DNA from: Kordiimonadaceae bacterium
GTDB lineage: Bacteria > Pseudomonadota > Alphaproteobacteria > Sphingomonadales > Emcibacteraceae
Reading direction: 5' to 3'
NCBI GenBank assembly: GCA_024236295.1
Contig: JACKKT010000009.1
Location: 1 to 64,000 of the forward strand
DNA: 64,000 nucleotides
Below are positions 1 through 9,396 of the stretch, in pieces; positions within the stretch are counted from its first letter, which is position 1; each line of letters begins with the position of its first letter. Under the pieces are notes generated by a model. The model did no database searches and was not told where the DNA came from. It saw nothing but the letters and a program-made list of their open reading frames with translations. Position numbers and translations under genes: made by a program.

Positions 1-2
1 AA

Positions 3-41
3 GTGCGCCTTAATGCGGGTGTGGCAATTGGCATAGAATAA
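3..41 (+). CDS. Possible 3' end of an upstream gene (partial)
   Basis: An open frame enters from the left edge and stops at 39-41, reading RLNAGVAIGIE at its C-terminus. It sits 35 bases before the porin start. The piece is too short to identify and could be chance; it is listed because a tandem gene ending here would fit the spacing. Confidence 0.25.
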   Translation: MRLNAGVAIGIE

Positions 42-76
42 TGGCAATTGAATGAATAAATTTTAAGGAGTATTTG

Positions 77-763
77 ATGACACTTAAGAAAATCATGTTA
101 AGTCTATTATGTCTAATCGTTCTGGTTCCGGTTACCAGTCAGGCGCAAACACGCCTTTTGGGCGGAGAGCTGGCTTTTAATGCATCTTTACTGAGTGATT
201 ATCGTTTCCGTGGTGTTTCCAAATCCAACAATGATGTTGCCGTTCAGGGAGGTATAGACTGGTTTGCAGATAATGGTATCTATACCGGTGCCTGGGCGTC
301 AAACGTTTCTGATTTTCGTGGTGCAGATGTTGAAACCAATTTTTATGCCGGATATAGCAGGGAATCTAATGGCATAATATATGATATTGGGGCTACCGCA
401 TATGTTTACCCAGGTGGGAATAATGCCACTTATTTTGAAACTTATGGGTCTGTCGGCGTAGATTTTGGCTTGTTGACTAGCACTCTGGGCATTTCTTATA
501 TGCCTAGCCAGAGTAATAATGGCAGCCAGGATAATATTTATTTTTATAATGAAACCCGTGCACAAGTGCCCAATACACCTTTTTCTGTAAATCTGCATTT
601 AGGATATGAGGACGGATACTTTGGCAATAATAAATGGGATTGGCGACTGGGCACCAGTGTCACTTTTGATAAATTTGAACTTGGTATATCTTATATTGAT
701 ACAAATATGGATGGCAGACGTTCGGATTCAGGAGTTATTTTCAGGGTCGCTGCTTTTTTCTAA
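77..763 (+). CDS. TorF-family putative porin (TIGR02001)
   Basis: A predicted outer-membrane beta-barrel of 228 aa. Residues 1-24 form a signal peptide (basic start, hydrophobic core, ending near SQAQ). The mature part has alternating aromatic/polar strands and the family hallmark LLSDYRFRGVSKS near the N-terminus, and ends in phenylalanine, as outer-membrane proteins inserted by the BAM machinery usually do. AAGGAG at 65-70 lies 6 bases before ATG 77; the TTG at 74 would be too close to it. The substrate is unknown; the family is named from general porin-like features rather than a tested activity. Confidence 0.8.
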   Translation: MTLKKIMLSLLCLIVLVPVTSQAQTRLLGGELAFNASLLSDYRFRGVSKSNNDVAVQGGIDWFADNGIYTGAWASNVSDFRGADVETNFYAGYSRESNGIIYDIGATAYVYPGGNNATYFETYGSVGVDFGLLTSTLGISYMPSQSNNGSQDNIYFYNETRAQVPNTPFSVNLHLGYEDGYFGNNKWDWRLGTSVTFDKFELGISYIDTNMDGRRSDSGVIFRVAAFF

Positions 764-795
764 ACTGTAAAAATAAAGAGTAAAGATTACAGTTT
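762..795 (+). terminator. Weak terminator-like hairpin after the porin gene
   Basis: AAACTGTAA (762-770) can pair with TTACAGTTT (787-795), followed by TT. The loop is 16 bases and the stem is AT-rich, so the hairpin is weak. It overlaps the porin stop codon region. Confidence 0.3.
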
Positions 796-928
796 TCCTT
801 GAAAAAACAATAACACTACAATAGTGGATTGAAATAACATTCATTTGTATAAACTAATGTTTGTTATTTAATATACTTTGCGTTAAGTGCAGGGTTAGAT
901 TTGAAGCTAATTTCATATGTGCGACTGA

Positions 929-2143
929 ATGTTCAAAATTATTTTATCAATTACTGCATTATTATTAAGCATTGTTATATTACAATTTGCAAATAGCGTA
1001 GTCGCACCAACTGTTGTGCTAAATGCCAATAGTTCCGGATCATCACTGGGCAGCGTTGGCATGATTCCTACCGTATATGGACTAGGCTTTGTGTTGGGTT
1101 GTTTCTGGGCAAGAAAACTGCTTATGAATATTGGCCATATCAGAAGCTTTACTTTTGCGGCGGCCTTGCTGGCATCGTTAACGCTTATGATGCATTTAAT
1201 GCAGGATGCAACGGTTTGGACAATATTTCGCGGTATAATGGGTTGTGCAATTGCCATTATCATGACATGTGTTGATAGCTGGGTCGGACATGTTACGCCG
1301 CTTGAAATACGGGGGCGGATAATGGGATTTTATTCAACAATCACTAAGCTGGCCTATGTTGGAGCGCCGGCTCTTCTTTCGTATTCTGCAGGGTTTAGTG
1401 ATAATGCCATAATTTTCTGTGTGTTACTTTTTATTATTTCACTTATTCCCATTTGCCTGACAAAGTTACCTCAACCTGAAATCGGGCCTGGAGTAACAAC
1501 CTCATTTAAAAGAATATTGAACGATGCACCAAGCGCCTTTATTGCTGCATTTATCCTTGGTTTTACTAATAGTGCAGTGCTTAACATGATGCCCGTATAC
1601 GGTGTAGAGGTGGGCTTGATTAAATCACAAGCTCTTATATTGCTGGTTGCGGCCCATTTTGGGGGTCTGTTGCTTCAATGGCCGTCAGGCTTTATGTCAG
1701 ATATTTTAGGTCGGCGTAAAATTATGATTATTGGCTTTTCTGTTTCCGCTTGTATGTCAATTGCCATGACATTTCCATTTGCAGCAAATCAGGTCAATGC
1801 TCTTCTAATATGTTTTATCTGGGGCGGTGCAGCACTTTCCCTTTACTCAATTGCTTTGTCTCATGCAATTGATCATGTAAGCCATAATGAGACAGTAGCC
1901 GTCTGCGCAACTATTCTTACAACCTGGTCAATCGGGTCAATTTTTGGTCCTGTTGTTGCTGGCAATTTGATGCAATTCTCAGGCGCGAAGGCTTTGTTTT
2001 TATTTTGCGGTGGTTTTCATGCGCTAGTTGCGGCCTTCATAATAGTGCGTGTTATTATAACGGCCAAAAGAGTTAGTAAAGAAGGCACTCTGCCGCCGGA
2101 AGAAATGGAAAATCTGGTCTGGCCGCAAAACAGACCTTTATAA
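929..2143 (+). CDS. MFS transporter, YcaD-like
   Basis: A polytopic inner-membrane protein of 404 aa with about twelve hydrophobic segments, the usual size for a major facilitator. Between the seventh and eighth-ninth helices it has the classic loop motif GFMSDILGRRKIM, and a shorter counterpart occurs in the N-terminal half near RGRIMGF. Overall it resembles YcaD-type transporters of unknown substrate. No strong ribosome site precedes ATG 929. It stands alone, 165 bases after the porin, and converges on tldE with 27 bases between the stops. Efflux of a small molecule is a reasonable guess but is not shown. Confidence 0.8.
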   Translation: MFKIILSITALLLSIVILQFANSVVAPTVVLNANSSGSSLGSVGMIPTVYGLGFVLGCFWARKLLMNIGHIRSFTFAAALLASLTLMMHLMQDATVWTIFRGIMGCAIAIIMTCVDSWVGHVTPLEIRGRIMGFYSTITKLAYVGAPALLSYSAGFSDNAIIFCVLLFIISLIPICLTKLPQPEIGPGVTTSFKRILNDAPSAFIAAFILGFTNSAVLNMMPVYGVEVGLIKSQALILLVAAHFGGLLLQWPSGFMSDILGRRKIMIIGFSVSACMSIAMTFPFAANQVNALLICFIWGGAALSLYSIALSHAIDHVSHNETVAVCATILTTWSIGSIFGPVVAGNLMQFSGAKALFLFCGGFHALVAAFIIVRVIITAKRVSKEGTLPPEEMENLVWPQNRPL

Positions 2144-2170
2144 TTCGTAATATGCTTTAAATCGACTGGA

Positions 2171-3523
2171 TTAATTTCCCGCCAGCATCATTTTGTCAAT
2201 ACGCACTGTTGGTGCATCGGTGCCATATTTAATTTCCAGATCATCAGCGGCAGTAAGGTTCATAAACATTTTTTTCAGATTGCCGGCAATCGTAATTTCA
2301 TTGACCGGATAGCTTAATTTTCCATTCTCAATCCAGAAACCGCTGGCTCCCCGGCTGTAATCACCGGTAATACCATTTACGCTACTGCCAATCAGTTCGG
2401 TGACATAAAAACCATTTTTAATTTCACCGATAAGATCTTCAACACTGATTTTGCCAGCATCCATAAATAAATTACTTGTAGATGGGGATGGTGGACTTGA
2501 CGTTCCTCTTCCAGCACGTCCATTACTGGCAAGGCCCAGTTGTCTGGCACTGCTACTATCAAGGATCCAGCTTTTTAGTACACCATTAGAAATAATTTCA
2601 AGTGGTGCATTTCTGACACCTTCGCCATCAAAGGGGCGAGATGACGGCCCACGTAAAATATGCGGATTATCTGTTATATTTATATTTTTGGGGAATATCT
2701 GATTGCCCATTAGCTCAAGCAGGAAGCTGGTTTTGCGGGCAATCGAGGCACCATTTATAGCGCTCGCAAGATGTCCAACTAATGTTCTGGAAACCCTTGG
2801 GTCGTAAACAACTGGAATTTCACAGGATTTAACTTTTTTCGGATTTAATTTTTTAAGGGTCCGCTCGGCCGCTTCACGCGCTATTTTGTAGGGGCTTTCC
2901 ATATCTTCAAAATGGCGGCGCGATGTCCAGGCATAATCGCGCTCCATTGCAGTACCACTACCGGCAATCACGGAAATACTGCAACCAAAATTGCTTGATT
3001 TGTAATGACCAACAAAGCCATCCGTATTGGCAAGGGTAATGGCCCCTTTAGTGGCACTAGCACCGGCACCTTCTGAATTTGTAATACCTTGAATGTCCAG
3101 AGCATGGGCTTCGGCCTCGGCAGCAATATTTTTAAGTGTTTCTTCATCCAGCTCATGACTGTCATAAAGGTCCAGCTCGGGGATGTTATCAAGTGCCAGC
3201 AGTTTTTTATCTGCCAGACCACAATAAGGATCTTCTGGCGTGTTTCTCGCCATGTCAATCGCCCGGGAGACCAGCTCCTCGAGCGTTTGATCCGACATGT
3301 CGCTGGAAGAAACAATCGCCTGATTTTTTCCAATGATGACACGCAGACCCAGATCTGAATTTTCCGATCTTTCCATATCCTCAAGTTTGCCGAGACGCCA
3401 GGAAACCGAACTGGAACTGCCGGTAAAGAATACCGCATCAGCATGGTCTGCCCCGCTTTTTTTTGCTTTTTTGACGAGATTCTCCAGTCTTTCGGGCGAC
3501 ATCATATTTGCGTTATCACTCAT
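2171..3523 (-). CDS. tldE: TldE/PmbA, non-catalytic partner of metalloprotease TldD
   Basis: A 450-aa member of the TldD/PmbA family that lacks HExxH, which marks it as the E subunit. TldD and TldE form a heterodimeric cytosolic protease that degrades unfolded peptides and, in characterised cases, matures modified peptides. The N-terminal region (LVVKAKKSGADHADAVF type) and the C-terminal GxSGFWIENGK and AGNLKKMF segments are family-typical. ATG 3523 is preferred over the in-frame TTG at 3538 because AGGATAG lies just before it. It starts 7 bases after the ubiD stop, so the two are probably co-transcribed. Its partner tldD is at 50.2 kb, far away. Confidence 0.88.
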   Translation of the reverse strand: MSDNANMMSPERLENLVKKAKKSGADHADAVFFTGSSSSVSWRLGKLEDMERSENSDLGLRVIIGKNQAIVSSSDMSDQTLEELVSRAIDMARNTPEDPYCGLADKKLLALDNIPELDLYDSHELDEETLKNIAAEAEAHALDIQGITNSEGAGASATKGAITLANTDGFVGHYKSSNFGCSISVIAGSGTAMERDYAWTSRRHFEDMESPYKIAREAAERTLKKLNPKKVKSCEIPVVYDPRVSRTLVGHLASAINGASIARKTSFLLELMGNQIFPKNINITDNPHILRGPSSRPFDGEGVRNAPLEIISNGVLKSWILDSSSARQLGLASNGRAGRGTSSPPSPSTSNLFMDAGKISVEDLIGEIKNGFYVTELIGSSVNGITGDYSRGASGFWIENGKLSYPVNEITIAGNLKKMFMNLTAADDLEIKYGTDAPTVRIDKMMLAGN

Positions 3524-3530
3524 ACCTATC

Positions 3531-5015
3531 CTATTCAATATTTAGTTTTAACCACTTTTCATCGACAGCTTTTATGATTTTTTCGTCCATGCTGATCTGT
3601 TTTCCCCATTCCCGGCTCGTCTCACCATCCATTTTATTGGTTGCATCAAGGCCTATTTTACCGCCGAGGCCCGATACGGGAGAGGCAAAGTCAAGATAAT
3701 CAATCGGAGTGTTTTCAGTAAGTGTGGTGTCTCTTACCGGGTCCATTCTGGTGGACATAGCCCAAATCACTTCTTTCCAGTCACGAGCATTGATATCATC
3801 ATCGACGACAATAACAAACTTGGTATAGATAAACTGCCGCAGATATGACCAGACGCCCATCATTACGCGTTTGGCATGCCCGGCGTAGGCTTTCTTAATG
3901 GAAACAACAGCCACCCGGTAAGAGCATCCTTCCGGCGGCAGCCAAAAATCAACAATTTCCGGAAATTGCTGCTGAAGGAGTGGGATAAATATCTCATTCA
4001 GGGCTTCCCCAAGGATTGATGGTTCGTCCGGCGGTTTTCCGGTATAAGTCGAAAGATAAATAGGATTTTTACGCATTGTAATGGCGCTTGCCGTGAAAAC
4101 CGGAAATTTTTCAATACTGTTATAATAACCTGTGTGATCACCAAATGGCCCTTCATCGTCATAATCATTTAGGGATACATGGCCTTCAATGACAATTTCT
4201 GCGGTTGATGGTACCTTCAATGGAACAGTAACGCAGTCAACAAGTTCTGTTTTTTTGCCCCGAAGAAGTCCAGCAAACTGATATTCGGATAAGGTATCTG
4301 GAACCGGGGTCACCGCCCCCAGGATCGTTGCCGGGTCGGCACCGATCACCACAGCAACTGGCAAAGGTTCCGATTTTTCCGCTTTCCAGCGCTGGTGATG
4401 TTGGGCACCTCCGCGGTGTTTGAGCCAGCGCATCAAAGTCTGGTTTTTATTAAGCAACTGCATCCTATAAATGCCGAGATTATAATCATCTTCCTTGATT
4501 TTTCCCGGGCCTTTTGAAACCACAAGCGGCCATGTGATAAGCGGTGAAGTATCATCAGGCCAGCATTTCTGAATGGGCAATATGTTAAGGTCAATGTCAT
4601 CACCGGTCAGAATAATATCGTGAACAGGGCCTGATTTTACGGTTTTAGGCCGCATGGTCATGGCTTTTTTAAGCATGGGAAGCTTGTCAAGAGCATCCTT
4701 AAACCCGCTTGGTGGCTCCGGCTGTCTAAGTTCAGCCAGCGTTTTACCAATATTTCTAAGATCTTCCGTCTTTGCGTTAATGCCCATCGCCACGCGTTCA
4801 ACGGTGCCAAATAAATTGGTAAGAACCGGCATGCTGCTTTTGCTGCCGTCACATTTTATGACATTTTCAAACAGTAGGGCGGGTCCAGATTTGCTTAGGG
4901 TTCTACAGCCAATTTCTGTCATTTCCAGGTCGGCTGAAACAGGTTCTTGCACGCGAACAAGTTTGTTCGCGCCTTCAAGGCTATCAATAAAATCTCTCAA
5001 AGATGAATATGTCAT
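3531..5015 (-). CDS. ubiD: UbiD family 3-octaprenyl-4-hydroxybenzoate decarboxylase
   Basis: A 494-aa UbiD-family enzyme, close to the length of E. coli UbiD. This family uses prenylated FMN to decarboxylate the polyprenyl-hydroxybenzoate intermediate of ubiquinone synthesis, the step after UbiA (ubiA is at 9.4-10.3 kb). The conserved block EGPFGDHTGYYN carries the acidic residues of the active site, and RxxGxGxIGLDATxK occurs near the C-terminus as GGKIGLDATNKM. No ubiX, which makes the cofactor, is visible in the window. It lies 42 bases downstream of ppa and directly upstream of tldE. Confidence 0.92.
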   Translation of the reverse strand: MTYSSLRDFIDSLEGANKLVRVQEPVSADLEMTEIGCRTLSKSGPALLFENVIKCDGSKSSMPVLTNLFGTVERVAMGINAKTEDLRNIGKTLAELRQPEPPSGFKDALDKLPMLKKAMTMRPKTVKSGPVHDIILTGDDIDLNILPIQKCWPDDTSPLITWPLVVSKGPGKIKEDDYNLGIYRMQLLNKNQTLMRWLKHRGGAQHHQRWKAEKSEPLPVAVVIGADPATILGAVTPVPDTLSEYQFAGLLRGKKTELVDCVTVPLKVPSTAEIVIEGHVSLNDYDDEGPFGDHTGYYNSIEKFPVFTASAITMRKNPIYLSTYTGKPPDEPSILGEALNEIFIPLLQQQFPEIVDFWLPPEGCSYRVAVVSIKKAYAGHAKRVMMGVWSYLRQFIYTKFVIVVDDDINARDWKEVIWAMSTRMDPVRDTTLTENTPIDYLDFASPVSGLGGKIGLDATNKMDGETSREWGKQISMDEKIIKAVDEKWLKLNIE

Positions 5016-5057
5016 GACTTCTTATAGGTGAAATCTGACAAAATGATAAGCGGAAAA

Positions 5058-5606
5058 TTAATCGTTATTTGCCGAAGAATTTTTTTGGCGTTCAATAGAT
5101 TCCATAATAATCCGTTTTGCTGTTTCAGGACCTTCCCAGCCGATAATTTTCACCCATTTTCCATCCTCCAGATCTTTGTAATGATCAAAGAAATGCTGAA
5201 TTTGTTTTAGCAAAAGATCAGGAAGGTCGTTATGAGAGTGTACATCCTTATAGGTTGGGTCCGTTTTCAGGTCTGGAACAGCAAGGATTTTTTCATCCTG
5301 TCCTGCTTCATCTTCCATCAGTAAGACACCGATCGGACGAGCACGAATAATACAGCCCGGAACCAGCGGCTCATTCACAACAACAAGCACATCACATGGA
5401 TCACCATCATCAGATAAAGTGTGTGGCATATAACCATAATTGGCGGGATAGCGCATTGGTGTATGCAGGATGCGGTCAACAAGGATCGCGCCACTACGCT
5501 TATGCATTTCATATTTTACAGCGGCGCCGCCGACAGGAACTTCAATAATGACGTTGATTTCTTCCGGAGGATTTAGTCCGGCGTTAATTTTTTCAATATA
5601 GGGCAT
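5058..5606 (-). CDS. ppa: Soluble inorganic pyrophosphatase (family I)
   Basis: A 182-aa cytosolic family I pyrophosphatase that hydrolyses PPi to two phosphates and pulls biosynthetic reactions forward. The metal-binding signature DDGDPCDVLVV is present, with the typical start MPYIEKINAG. A longer frame exists upstream to 5687, but those extra residues are unlike the family and overlap the promoter, so ATG 5606 is chosen. It lies downstream of hppA, separated by a strong terminator, so it has its own promoter and may continue into ubiD. Confidence 0.94.
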   Translation of the reverse strand: MPYIEKINAGLNPPEEINVIIEVPVGGAAVKYEMHKRSGAILVDRILHTPMRYPANYGYMPHTLSDDGDPCDVLVVVNEPLVPGCIIRARPIGVLLMEDEAGQDEKILAVPDLKTDPTYKDVHSHNDLPDLLLKQIQHFFDHYKDLEDGKWVKIIGWEGPETAKRIIMESIERQKNSSANND

Positions 5607-5647
5607 TAAAATAACTCGTGCGAATCGTTGTTGACAGTATTGGGCGC

Positions 5648-5675
5648 AATATAGCCAATCATTCTGGTTTGTCAG
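5648..5675 (-). promoter_or_regulatory. Candidate sigma70 promoter of ppa
   Basis: On the minus strand CTGACA (5670-5675) and TATATT (5648-5653) are separated by 16 bases. They lie between the hppA terminator and the ppa start, with a predicted leader of about 35 bases. Confidence 0.45.
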
Positions 5676-5690
5676 CATGTTTTTCACAAA

Positions 5691-5717
5691 AAAAACCCCG
5701 CAATGTGCGGGGTTTTT
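5691..5717 (-). terminator. Rho-independent terminator of hppA
   Basis: A 12-bp stem, AAAAACCCCGCA (5691-5702) with TGCGGGGTTTTT (5706-5717), and a 3-base loop. Runs of A on the left and T on the right let it work in both directions; in context it ends hppA transcription. Confidence 0.9.
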
Positions 5718-5738
5718 AAAATATTTTATATATTAAGT

Positions 5739-7838
5739 TTAGCCGAGACCTAATTTAGCAACGATTGCCACCAGCAAAATAGCAACGATGTTGGTAATTT
5801 TAATCAGCGGGTTAACGGCAGGACCGGCTGTATCCTTATATGGATCGCCAACAGTATCACCTGTTACAGAAGCTTTATGGGCTTCGGATCCTTTGCCACC
5901 GTGATTGCCGTCCTCAATATATTTTTTGGCATTATCCCATGCACCACCACCAGATGTCATGGAAATCGCAATAAACAGTCCGGTGATAATGGTCCCGAGC
6001 AACATTGCACCCAATGCCTGGAAGGCGTTGACGATGTTGCCGCTGACCATATATGTCGCACCGAAGAGAACAAATGGCGCAAGTAGTGGTAACAGTGAAG
6101 GAACCACCATTTCCTTAATTGCTGCCTGGGTTAGCAAATCAACTGCTCTGCCATATTCTGGTTTTGCAGTTCCTTCCATTATGCCTTTGATTTCTTTAAA
6201 CTGACGTCTTACTTCAACAACCACACTGGCTGCAGCACGGCCAACGGCAAGCATTGACATGGACGCAAACAGATATGGAAGCATGCCGCCAATAAACAGT
6301 CCGATCACAACAAATGGATCCTGTAGCGGGAATGTGATATTTGCATATTGTGGAAGATAATGTGCAATTTCTTCGGTATAGGCAGCAAATAGAACAAGTG
6401 CGGCGAGGGCAGCTGACCCAATTGCATATCCTTTTGTCACCGCTTTTGTCGTATTTCCAACCGCATCAAGTTTATCCGTTGTTGTACGAACATCTTCCGG
6501 AAGATTGGACATTTCGGCAATACCGCCGGCGTTATCCGTTACAGGGCCATAAGCATCAAGAGCAACGACCATGCCGGCAAGCGATAACATTGCAGAAGCT
6601 GCGATTGATATGCCGAACAAACCAGCCTGTGTGAAGGCAATGAAAATACCACCACAAATGATAATTACTGGAATGGCAGTAGCTTCCATTGAAATGGCCA
6701 GACCCTGAATAACGTTGGTGCCGTGACCGGTTTCAGAAGCTTGTGCAATCACACGTACGGGACGATATTCAGTGCTTGTATAATATTCTGTGACCCATAC
6801 GATCAAACCAGTTACGGCAAGACCTGTAAGAACACAGAAGTAAAGATTCATCGAGGACACGGTTTTCCCGCTAGCCATGACAGCCTCTGAGAACATGTCA
6901 ACCTGATTGAACATACCAAAAATCAGGGCAGCCGAAAGAACACCGCTGACAATAAGCCCTTTATAAAGAGCGCCCATAATATTTTCGGATCCGGCACCAA
7001 GCTTGACAAAGAAAGTACCGATAATTGAAGCAACAATACATAATGCACCAATCATGAGAGGAAGTAACATCATGCTTTCTACCGACGTTTCAACAAACGC
7101 GCTGGAGGCGATCAACATGGTAGCCACCACAGTAACAGCGTATGTTTCAAAAAGGTCCGCGGCCATACCGGCACAGTCACCGACATTGTCCCCCACATTG
7201 TCAGCAATTGTCGCTGGGTTTCTTGGATCATCCTCGGGAATGCCTGCTTCTACTTTACCAACCATGTCACCGCCAACGTCGGCACCTTTAGTAAAGATAC
7301 CGCCACCAAGGCGGGCGAAGATCGAAATGAGACTGGCACCAAAGCCAAGACCGACGAGACCTTCCAAATTGGTACGAACGTCCATTCCGGCTGACACCAT
7401 ATAAATATAATAAATTGCAACACCAAGAAGGCCCAGTCCTACAACAAGCATGCCTGTTATTGCGCCTGAGGTAAAGGCCACATCAAGGGCTTTATTCAGA
7501 TTTTCAGAAGCCGCCTGAGAAGTTCGGACATTAGCACGGACGGACACATTCATTCCGATATATCCGGCAGCGCCAGATAAAACGGCACCAGCGATAAAAC
7601 CAATGGCCACATGAAGGCCCAGAAGTAAAAACAGTGCGACAGCAACCACAGCGCCAACAATGGCGACGGCTTTATATTGTCTGTTAAGATAGGCGGCAGC
7701 ACCTTCCTGAATGGCAGAAGCAATTTCCTGCATTCTTTCATTGCCTGTGCCAAAGGCCATTACTTTTTTAGTCGCATAAATACCATACAGAAGCGCGACA
7801 ACTCCACACCCCACAATTGTTAAATATATATTAGTCAT
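5739..7838 (-). CDS. hppA: K+-independent H+-translocating membrane pyrophosphatase
   Basis: An integral membrane pump of 699 aa that couples PPi hydrolysis to proton export or uptake across the inner membrane. About 16 hydrophobic helices are visible. The PPi/Mg site motifs are present: GGDMVGKVEAGIPEDDPRNP followed by DNVGDNVGD, and a C-terminal DTVGDPYKDTAGP. The cation-dependence motif reads GNTTKAVTKG, with Lys and Thr at the positions that are Ala and Gly in K+-dependent enzymes, so this is the K+-independent H+-pumping class. AGAGGGA sits directly before two ATGs; the second (7838) has the better spacing, and 7841 is the alternative. Confidence 0.95.
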   Translation of the reverse strand: MTNIYLTIVGCGVVALLYGIYATKKVMAFGTGNERMQEIASAIQEGAAAYLNRQYKAVAIVGAVVAVALFLLLGLHVAIGFIAGAVLSGAAGYIGMNVSVRANVRTSQAASENLNKALDVAFTSGAITGMLVVGLGLLGVAIYYIYMVSAGMDVRTNLEGLVGLGFGASLISIFARLGGGIFTKGADVGGDMVGKVEAGIPEDDPRNPATIADNVGDNVGDCAGMAADLFETYAVTVVATMLIASSAFVETSVESMMLLPLMIGALCIVASIIGTFFVKLGAGSENIMGALYKGLIVSGVLSAALIFGMFNQVDMFSEAVMASGKTVSSMNLYFCVLTGLAVTGLIVWVTEYYTSTEYRPVRVIAQASETGHGTNVIQGLAISMEATAIPVIIICGGIFIAFTQAGLFGISIAASAMLSLAGMVVALDAYGPVTDNAGGIAEMSNLPEDVRTTTDKLDAVGNTTKAVTKGYAIGSAALAALVLFAAYTEEIAHYLPQYANITFPLQDPFVVIGLFIGGMLPYLFASMSMLAVGRAAASVVVEVRRQFKEIKGIMEGTAKPEYGRAVDLLTQAAIKEMVVPSLLPLLAPFVLFGATYMVSGNIVNAFQALGAMLLGTIITGLFIAISMTSGGGAWDNAKKYIEDGNHGGKGSEAHKASVTGDTVGDPYKDTAGPAVNPLIKITNIVAILLVAIVAKLGLG

Positions 7839-8076
7839 CATTCCCTCTAAATTGTTTTTAAAAACTCTTTCCCTTTGAGCAAGTGCTAATATTGATGCAC
7901 TTAAGGAGGATTCCCCTACAAAAGTAAAAATACAATGCTCAATTATTCAGCGGAAATCAAGGGTTGATTATTTGTCTCTTATTCTGAAGTCCGATCGTAA
8001 AATAAAATTAACTTATTTTTATTGCTTTGTTTGCTATATAAATTATTTAAACGCAGATATTTAGAGGGAAGTTTCA

Positions 8077-9396
8077 TTGAAAATTCTGATTGTTTCAGGC
8101 TTTTTTCCACCCTACGCGCCGGTTTCAGGCAGCAGGGTAAACAAGCTTGCCCGCTTCCTGGCAGATAAGGGTCATGACATCAGGGTACTTGCTCCGATAC
8201 GAAAGGATCAAGGGTCGTCATTAACACCTGAAATTTCTGAAGACAAAATAATTTTTACGGATTTTACCGATATCAATGCTTTTCCAGCACTTGTAAAACA
8301 TTCGGTGAAAAATCTTTTTTCATCAAATGAAAATAACAGTGTTTCAATTTCATCGCAAAAAGTTGAAAAAGTGGAGCAAATGAGCGAAGCAGGTGAAGAG
8401 TCAAAATTGAGCCTTTATTATCGTAAAATCACCAATATTCCAGACCGAACAATCGGATGGTACCCGAAAGCGATAGAAGAAGGCAGAAAATTATTTAAAA
8501 GCTGGTCACCGGATATTATATTAACGACAGTTCCTCCTTTTACCTGCTTGCTGGTTGCGTCAAAGTTAGCCAGTATAAATGATGTTCCCTGGGTTGCGGA
8601 CTACCGGGATCTCTGGTCTGATCACGGTTATTATCATGGAGCGGGCTTCAAGAAAAAAATAGACAGGTTTATCGAAAATCGTGCTCTCTCAAACTGTAGC
8701 GGCCTGATCACTGTTACCCAAAGTTGGGTTGAAACACTAAAAAAATCCAGAAATATCCCCGTTCAGCTAGCAATGAATGGATTTGATCCCACTGATTTTG
8801 AGGGGATTGAGAAAAGGAAACTTTACCCCGATCATTTGACAATTTTATATGCCGGCGCCCTTTATGAGGGAAAGCGTGATCCACAAAAGCTTTTTGAAGC
8901 GTTGGCAAAATTGGGCGATGATGCAAAAAAAATTAAAGTGCTTTTATATACGGAATTTGGTGCAGATGAGCTTAGTGAAAGCCAGAAAAAAATTATAAGG
9001 GATTATGGGTTAGAAGAACAGGTTATTTGCAGTAAATATATCCCGCAAAGTGACCTTCATAAGATCATGGCCGGAACTGATATCATGATGTTGCTAAGAT
9101 GGGATGATCCGCGCGAAAATAGTGTCATTGCAGGAAAACTTTTTGAATATATTGGTACAGGAAAACCTATTTTATCCATTGGCGGAACAAAAGGTGAAGC
9201 CGCCGACATAATCCGTGATAATAATTTCGGTATTGTAAGCAATGATGTAGATGAAATTGCGGGATATTTAAAAGATCAGCTTCAAAACAAAAGGGCATCT
9301 AAAGAAAGCAGCAATCCTAATAGGAAAAAATTTGAAAGAAGCGCCCAGTTTGAAAAACTGGAAAAATTCATGCTGGATATTGTCGAGCGGACTTAA
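8077..9396 (+). CDS. Family 4 glycosyltransferase (GT-B fold)
   Basis: A 439-aa cytoplasmic sugar transferase. The N-terminal Rossmann domain opens with MKILIVSGFFPPYAPVSGSR, contains VADYRDLW in the acceptor side, and the C-terminal domain has the nucleotide-sugar EX7E-type block in RENSVIAGKLFEYIGTGKPI. It starts with TTG; AGAGGGAAG lies 5-6 bases upstream, and no ATG or GTG fits better. Acceptor and donor are not predictable. It is an orphan: no other polysaccharide genes surround it. Its stop codon directly abuts the convergent ubiA stop. Confidence 0.85.
   Translation: MKILIVSGFFPPYAPVSGSRVNKLARFLADKGHDIRVLAPIRKDQGSSLTPEISEDKIIFTDFTDINAFPALVKHSVKNLFSSNENNSVSISSQKVEKVEQMSEAGEESKLSLYYRKITNIPDRTIGWYPKAIEEGRKLFKSWSPDIILTTVPPFTCLLVASKLASINDVPWVADYRDLWSDHGYYHGAGFKKKIDRFIENRALSNCSGLITVTQSWVETLKKSRNIPVQLAMNGFDPTDFEGIEKRKLYPDHLTILYAGALYEGKRDPQKLFEALAKLGDDAKKIKVLLYTEFGADELSESQKKIIRDYGLEEQVICSKYIPQSDLHKIMAGTDIMMLLRWDDPRENSVIAGKLFEYIGTGKPILSIGGTKGEAADIIRDNNFGIVSNDVDEIAGYLKDQLQNKRASKESSNPNRKKFERSAQFEKLEKFMLDIVERT

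Noticed and set aside
5631..5653. Plus-strand promoter starting with TTGACA in the ppa upstream region
   Set aside because: The TTGACA at 5631-5636 has no properly spaced -10 and no plus-strand gene to serve; the minus-strand promoter explains the region.
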